From contig JAOTON010000773.1 in the NCBI GenBank assembly GCA_034440635.1, positions 679,501 through 743,500 on the forward strand: a DNA stretch of 64,000 nucleotides, read 5' to 3'. Each line of letters begins with the position of its first letter. The stretch's first letter is position 1. This stretch comes from Lepas anatifera (lineage: Eukaryota > Arthropoda > Thecostraca > Lepadidae). The position numbers were made by a program, and so were the translations under genes. Of this stretch, positions 58,351-64,000 are shown piece by piece. The notes below the pieces were generated by a model, which was not told the DNA's origin, did not search any database, and was given only the letters and a program-made list of their open reading frames with translations.

Positions 58351-59382
58351 TAATATGGGGGCCGTATTTTATTCGTTGTCTTACTCTACCACGGTGTAAG
58401 CAGTAATTAGTTTCCATGTCCGCTCCCCACAACTCGTTTCCGTCATCTTCGTTCTTAGCCTTGTGTGTACGAGAAGGCAACAAATTACAGTAAAACGGTA
58501 GTTTATCACTCAAAAATTAGCTGCAAGCAGGACCAGTGTCCCCAATAAATAAAAATGGATGAACAGAAACCAATGTAAATTTTTAACTTCGGCCGCCAGG
58601 TAGTGCCATATAAAGAAATCCAAAATGCATGAAATCCGTCTCGCAGTACCTTGAGGTCGATTCCGCAAAATCTCGTTTCAGCTGGACCAAAATACACAAT
58701 GATTCTGTCCCCACATTTAATGAAAAATTGTAAAAAACTGTCAAAATTGTTTTTTCACCGCTAGGAGGCACCCTTAAAGATGTCTAAAATCCATGAAATT
58801 GGGCAGGCATGTGATTTTGGCCAGCGCAACAGTGTTTGGTCACAAACAGTCCACTAATGAAATGAGACGACTTCTGCGGCCAATCCAAAGTATATCTAAA
58901 AATGGTCAAAATGGAAAACTTTGGCCGCTAGGTGGCACCCCTAGCCACTTTCGAAATTTCAAAATATTTCATATTTGGACTCACTAGGTTCAAGGCAAAA
59001 ATTGGGCCGGCCGCGTAGCTATTTCAAAAGTCGGGCGTTTGATGCACCCTACTGCATGTCAGGGGTTATTACTAAATATATCAGACAGGATTTGGGAATA
59101 AATAAAAAATTGTGAGCATTTCTGGTCCCAAAAGATCCCAGGTTCCAAAACATATCATGATAAATTTCTAGTAGCGCAGTGACACCCGATGATGTTTATA
59201 TGGCCAGCACATTAAATATCGCACAATTTCAGATTGAATGAAGGCGAACGAACACCAATAACCGAGTGTATCTCTGATGAGTTTTTTTTTCAAAAACTAC
59301 CGCAAGCTCTTCTCCTGAAAAAATCAGCATAAGTGATTTAGCAAAAGGATAGGTTAAGGACTTCTGGGTAGCACGAATGGGT

Positions 59383-59587
59383 CAGAGATAGATCCATGGG
59401 GTAGAGGTGGCAGGTGCCCCTCCCCCTCCGATCAAGCACTGGCGCCCCCTCAAACTTTGTTTGGCAAGTCGTCCTCCAGAAGCGTTTATCAGCGCCTTCG
59501 GCCTGTGACTTGACGTCTCCCCCTTAGGGGTCACACCGGGGTGGCTTTAGTCCCCTCTTCTGACCGAAAGCCCTGGATCTGCCCATG
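59383..59587. mobile_element. hAT-like MITE, degraded
   Basis: The element runs from CAGAGATAGATCCATGG to CCTGGATCTGCCCATG. The flanks GAATGGGT and GAATACGA share the first four bases. The interior has C- and G-runs as in its relatives. Confidence 0.5.
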
Positions 59588-60221
59588 GAATACGAGTACT
59601 ACTGGCGGCTGTGGTGTTGCCCTGACAACCGACACGTGGCTGCCTCAGCCGCCAGTGCTGCAGTGTCGTTGGCACGGTAGCTAAGCCGTTCTGGCACCAG
59701 CCGACGTCAGGGGCGTCCCCAGGTATGAGTTCCAGAGGTGGATGAGGGAGAGGGGGACCAAAAAAGTCCGTTGCCCCAAATTCACCGGTTTGCGCCGATT
59801 TTCTTCAAAAGCCATATATTCTTCACGATTTTGGGCCCCGTTGCTCTCCCCCTCCCTCACCATCGGCTTAGGTCTGACACTGGGTGCCACTGTGCTGGAG
59901 GTTAGCATTGCTCTGAAAAAGATAGAAAAAGATACCAAAACTCGAGAAATGGCTTAGTTAGCACTAGGATGAAGCCCGTTGAACCCGAGCTCTCAGTGGG
60001 ATACAGCGGCCGCGACCTGTGTTGGTTGGCGCCGCATCGCAGAGGCTGGCTCCTGAAAGGGTCTCAGTGGGAGGTGTGATTCTTTGCTGGAGGCGATGCC
60101 CGCGTGAGGTCCAAAATACCTCCCGCTGCGCCGCAAGGCGGGCCCAAACTACTACGGAATTCCCTCGCTCGTGGAGGCTTTTTCTGCTCGACTTAACGCA
60201 GCAGATGTATAACAGAATCAC

Positions 60222-60440
60222 TTATTGAGTCATGACTCCTTATGGAGTCACGACTCAGAGTCAAAGTTGACTCTGACCTGCATTCTCACTGCTTGTAAAA
60301 GTTGATTCGGCTTACGTTTTGGCTGTGCCAGAGTTGACTCACCAGTTTCACCGTTGAACCCTTCACCGGTGAATGTGATTTCAGACAGAATCAGTCAGTC
60401 GCTAAGCCATGAGTTAGAGTTGAGTCGACGTCAAGAAATC
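60222..60440. repeat. GAGTC-rich dispersed repeat, copy 2
   Basis: It has the same GAGTC/GACTC texture and the same end (GAGTTGAGTCGACGTCAAGAA) as 27940-28130. Confidence 0.7.
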
Positions 60441-61059
60441 ATAACGCCATTGGAGGAGGGGGGCTCGGAGCCCCCTCACGTGTTTTTCCGAGGTGGCCAA
60501 AGAACTATTCGCAGCCGTTTTTCAAGCGTTTTAGTAAGGCTGGGTTTTCGAGATCTCAGACCGTGTTACCAGCCCGCCACCCCCTACAGTGCACGTTAGT
60601 GCCAGACCCCTCCCCACATTGCGGGTGTTAAGTCATCAAGTCGGATTTCGAGGGCACGCACCTTCCATTGTGCAGATTTAAACCGACATTGGGACGCAAA
60701 TCAGAATATGGATCGGAAAACGCACTCGTGGAAATGCAGAGTAATTTCAGAGGCTTGGCGCCTAGCTGGAGTTTTTACCAATGAATTAAAGTATATATTT
60801 TCGTTTCGGTTTTTCCGTGACAAGTGACGAGACAAGTGACAATCCATCGGAAGCAGAGGGGAATTTCAAGCATTTGGGAACCTTCCACGGGTTGGGTTGG
60901 TGGGAGGTTCCTAAAATCGTGAAAACTTTGTTTTAAGAAAGTTTGGTGTTTTTTGTGAATTGGGGGACAAATGTTTTTCCCCTAGATCCGCCAGTGAGCG
61001 GAAACAAAATTTGAGATCTTGCAAGGTGAACGTGCAAAGTGACGTGTTATTGTTTTCTT

Positions 61060-61360
61060 CGTTAATTAAAGGGAATGTGGCACCTTACGTGATTTTAACT
61101 GGTAGCCGTTGTAAGCGGTTGGAAACCCGGTACTCTTTTATTTGTTTGAACTCGATATGTCCGTGAAAAGCTAAACCTACCTGACACCGCCCCCTCGCCC
61201 CCGTGCCGGGTTGTGGCTACTGGTGACGAATATGCTGACGTCTGATGAGCATCGCCAATCGCCCTTGAGCGTTTGTATGGTGTGGTTGTCGTGACATCAT
61301 CAGTCTATATTTATTTTAGAGGGTATTTTAAACCAATATTGGTTATTGTACATTTTCGAG
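61060..61360. repeat. Dispersed repeat, shorter copy of a pair
   Basis: It parallels 45255-45640 with many one- to three-base deletions, for example CTGACGTCTGATGAGCATCG in place of CTGACGTCACGATGAGCATC. The left edge starts at TTAAAGGGAATGTGG. Confidence 0.65.
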
Positions 61361-61622
61361 TTTTTTTTGGTTTATCCTTTAAAATATTTTACTTTTATCA
61401 GTGTTCCAGATCTGCGTTCACACATAGAGAAGAAAGAGCAGTGAAGTCGCTCTGAAAATCATAGTGTAAATAAAAACATTGTGAATCAAGCAGGCTGGAT
61501 TTAGCGTGCGACAATGTCACGTGCTGAGGACACTGGAGCTCAGTTTGCGAGGCCCAACAGCCTAGTTGGGCGCGGGACGAAATTTGCGTACTTGCAAGCC
61601 GGGGTTTATAGATTATGGACCC

Positions 61623-61770
61623 AGTGGCGGACCTAGGACTTCATTTCGAGGGGACTGGGGTCTCGAGCCTCCCCCGCCATTGCCTCGGATCAGTCTTCGG
61701 CAATGCATTTGGCTATAGGCACTGATATTTCCGGGTGTGAGCCTCCCTAGCCCCCTTGTATCCGCCTCTG
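61623..61770. mobile_element. hAT-like MITE, subfamily with CTCGAG core
   Basis: The ends are CAGTGGCGGACCT and GTATCCGCCTCTG. The core TCTCGAGCCTCCCCCGCCAT matches the inverse of the 32.65-kb element. No clear duplication remains at the flanks. Confidence 0.6.
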
Positions 61771-61779
61771 GATGCACAC

Positions 61780-61845
61780 TTATAACGTGTAACGTTAAAC
61801 GTTAACGTTACGTGTAACGTGTTAAATGTTTAACGTTTTATCGTG
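61780..61845. repeat. AACGTT-rich palindromic run
   Basis: TAACGTGTAACGTTAAACGTT and related strings repeat over about 60 bases in both orientations. Confidence 0.8.
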
Positions 61846-61849
61846 AATA

Positions 61850-63875
61850 ATATTCGCGGGCCAAAATCGATGCAAGACAAGGCTGAAAGAAGAAAAACTA
61901 TGCCGAGGGAGGGGGTGGTCGCCACACCTCCACCTCGGAACTTGAGGGGACAGCTGCCCTTACCGCCCCACCCTCGGTTACCACCTTCTCGAATCTGACA
62001 AATAACCGCAATGTCGTTGCTAAGAAAGCTCACCCTGGACTTGGCTGGGTCTGAATGACGCCGTAGTGGCGTCTCTACTCTGTCGCCTGGGGGCGCGCGT
62101 CGCTCCACGGTGCTACGCCACTCAGCTGTTCCCAGCGTCGTCAGTTGACGCTTCGCAAGCGGTGAGGGCAGGTGTCTGTGCCGCTGCTCGGATCAGACAG
62201 TCGGTGCCAACGGCTTTACCTTACCACTTGAGCAGAGTTAGAGTATTTATTTGAGTGTTAGTGTGACAATAGTCTAACTTGCACAATTTGCGCCGAAGCG
62301 ACTGTACAAAGTCGTATTGCGGGAAGTGGTGAGTGGGTTGAACGTTACGCCCGTAATTGTGTCGGCGGTTCCGCTGCTGGGAGGACATCTGTGAGACTGA
62401 GGTCAGGGGCCAGGTCACAGGCCACTGACCGACCGCTACCCTCTGACAACCACGTGATTGACGGACAATCGTAACGTCGCAATGAAGGAGACATGGACCT
62501 GGAGTTTGCGGCGGGCGCGTAAGTCCAAGAAGGTGCGGAGGGAGCCATCGATGATGGGTGCTGGGACAGGGCCGCGTGACCTCGGGTCAGGCCACAGGGA
62601 AGAGGAGGAGCCTCCAGGCAGCCGGCTCTCCGCGCTAAGAACGTGTCGGTCGGAGCTTGACCTCAGCGTTCGGCAGGTCGGTACAGTTTGGAGAAGGAAC
62701 GATTGAAGTGTGCTTCATTGGAAAAAGGAATTCCCCAATTGGATGCTAGATTTGACTGCCTCCTTCAATCTTCACCATTAAAATTTCGTAATCAGCATAA
62801 TTTCTAAAGAAAACTAGACCTCTTGTAAAGGTAACGGGTTATCGCTTCATCTAAGATTTTTCACCCGCCTTACGGTAACATTTAACGCTTGCATCTCTGT
62901 GATTTAAGTCTTAAGCTACGCGTCACGCCTTTGAACCTGCTGTTTGGTGTGGGGTCGGATCCCGTTTCTTTCTGCAGCCGTGTGAACTTGTGTCTCGGTC
63001 CAGGAAGAATTGGCCCAGACGGACGGCCCAGTCGACCGCAGGGTCTGCTTTCTTCTCCGCCCCGCGCTGGTTCGTGGGACGAAACGAACTGTAAGAGAAG
63101 TCTGCCGCTTGGGAACCGGATATTATCTTCTACTTACTTCCCAGGATTGGGGCCATTCGATGGGCTGTCTTGAATGCTCATTTAGTTCGAGCTGTTGATT
63201 TGATTCAAAAATGCCGGGTGAGATGATTTTGTTTTCGGGTTAGTTCTGATCACACTGAGCGTTTCTTCACACTCAAGCGTTTTCTTGGACTAGTCTTCGG
63301 TGTGTTAACGGTCGGGTCTCCGCCACCGAGAATACTACGGATGGGTTGTCCCCTAGTTTCATCGTATCTCAGTTCAACCCGTTAGAGAATCCCTTTTCCG
63401 AGTATACCAGAACCACGGCGCGACTGAGCCCAATCTCGGAGAAGTTTAAGAAATAATTATTTCCAGGCAGAGACAACGGTTTACTGACACACCTCACACT
63501 TAAATGTTTTTCTTTAGGCTAACCTCATGGAAAGTGGGTCTATACATACCAGACTGTGTGCGTGACGGGTTTGTCTGGACGCGACGCAACGTCCTGTATT
63601 ATCTTTGGCACAGACGCAGCCCGACGCGTGTTCGATGATGCGAGCTTTTCGTGTTTTGCGCGAACCTATCTACATTGACGGGCCAAGGATACGGAGTTCT
63701 TCGAGGTGGAGGGCACAAAAACGTCTCGCGAGTTCATGAGAGGGGAATCTGGACATTTAGCAGTGCAATGGAGATTTCAATGAAGGAAAAAAGCTTTCCA
63801 TGAAGTTTTACGTCGGGTTAGATTGTTAGTTGGCCTTTTGGGAATGACAGTTGCCTTGTGTGTGTTTCTCAGTAG
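61850..63875. other. Unassigned GC-rich DNA, possible promoter or first exon
   Basis: From 62040 to 62700 the DNA is CpG-rich. An ATG at 62482 (or, in another frame, at 62492) is followed by a GTAAGT donor-like site at 62520, which could close a short first exon. No downstream exon is recognised, so this stays unassigned. Confidence 0.25.
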
Positions 63876-63879
63876 CCAT

Positions 63880-64000
63880 GGGGCTTAATGACGCACCATC
63901 TTCTGAGGTCATATGTGTTGCATCCTCCCACCCTGTTGGAGGAGTATATTTGAGGATCAAAAAGCATTTTTACTTTTCCTGCCCGGGATTTCAACCCGCA
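63880..64000 (-). mobile_element. SINE cut by the window edge
   Basis: GGGGCTTAATGACGCACCAT, CCTCCCACCCTGTTGGAGG and the start of a B-box complement (GGGATTTCAACCCG) are visible. The head continues beyond the window. Confidence 0.6.

Larger units (their letters stand above)
55458..59051. mobile_element. 3.6-kb DNA transposon with long repeat-built inverted ends
   Basis: The two ends are perfect inverted copies of TAGGGTGCATCAAACGCCC. The flanks CTGCACAT (55450-55457) and CTGCATGT (59052-59059) match at six of eight bases, consistent with an aged 8-bp duplication. Inside each end a motif around GCCGCTAGGTGGCACCCCT recurs three times at about 160-170-base intervals: near 55580, 55747 and 55910 on the left, and 58590, 58757 and 58924 in inverted orientation on the right. 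A broken minus-strand transposase lies in the middle, and two SINEs have inserted within the element. The ends and duplication length suggest a hAT-like superfamily, with foldback-like terminal architecture. Confidence 0.8.

Noticed and set aside
62482..62520. Possible first exon ending at GTAAGT
   Set aside because: The donor is good and the region is CpG-rich, but there are only about a dozen codons, with no downstream exon or homology to confirm it.

Overview
The window looks like non-coding-rich nuclear DNA of an invertebrate animal, probably marine. No bacterial-type gene packing, rRNA, CRISPR array or operon is visible. Coding sequence is sparse, introns are long with GT/AG boundaries, and the DNA is full of tRNA-derived SINEs, hAT-type DNA transposons with 8-bp target-site duplications (TSDs), microsatellites and minisatellites. 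I cannot fix the species. A spiralian such as a mollusc is a guess from the general repeat style.

Layout. (1) 1-5.5 kb: no gene seen, one small hAT-like MITE, and a long TA/CT microsatellite. (2) 5.97-27.2 kb: the start of a cytohesin-type ARF-GEF gene on the + strand. A proposed first coding exon (5974-6091) and a well-supported second exon (27134-27207) are separated by a 21-kb intron. That intron carries a 2.5-kb decayed hAT transposon (6939-9476), SINEs, MITEs and minisatellites. It ends in a tandem array that repeats the exon-2 splice acceptor five extra times. No later cytohesin exon (Sec7 or PH) was recognised. (3) 27.2-44 kb: mostly unassigned DNA with a 42-bp minisatellite, a hypothetical minus-strand ORF and dispersed repeats. 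(4) 44.3-47.6 kb: two convergent, intronless ORFs for secreted proteins. They share eight cysteines at exactly the same spacing and resemble a divergent C-type-lectin-like fold. (5) 51.2-51.8 kb: two candidate minus-strand exons with compatible phase. (6) 55.15-59.6 kb: a transposon nest centred on a 3.6-kb element with 19-bp termini, 8-bp TSDs, three ~165-bp repeats inside each end in inverted orientation, and a broken transposase. (7) 59.6-64 kb: more repeats, a GC-rich stretch and a truncated SINE at the window edge.

The best leads are the tandem splice-acceptor array in the cytohesin gene, the paired eight-cysteine secreted proteins, and the 3.6-kb element, which links an otherwise unclassified transposase type to defined ends. 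Coordinates of ends and repeats were read by eye. All homology statements are from memory of protein families, with no database search.
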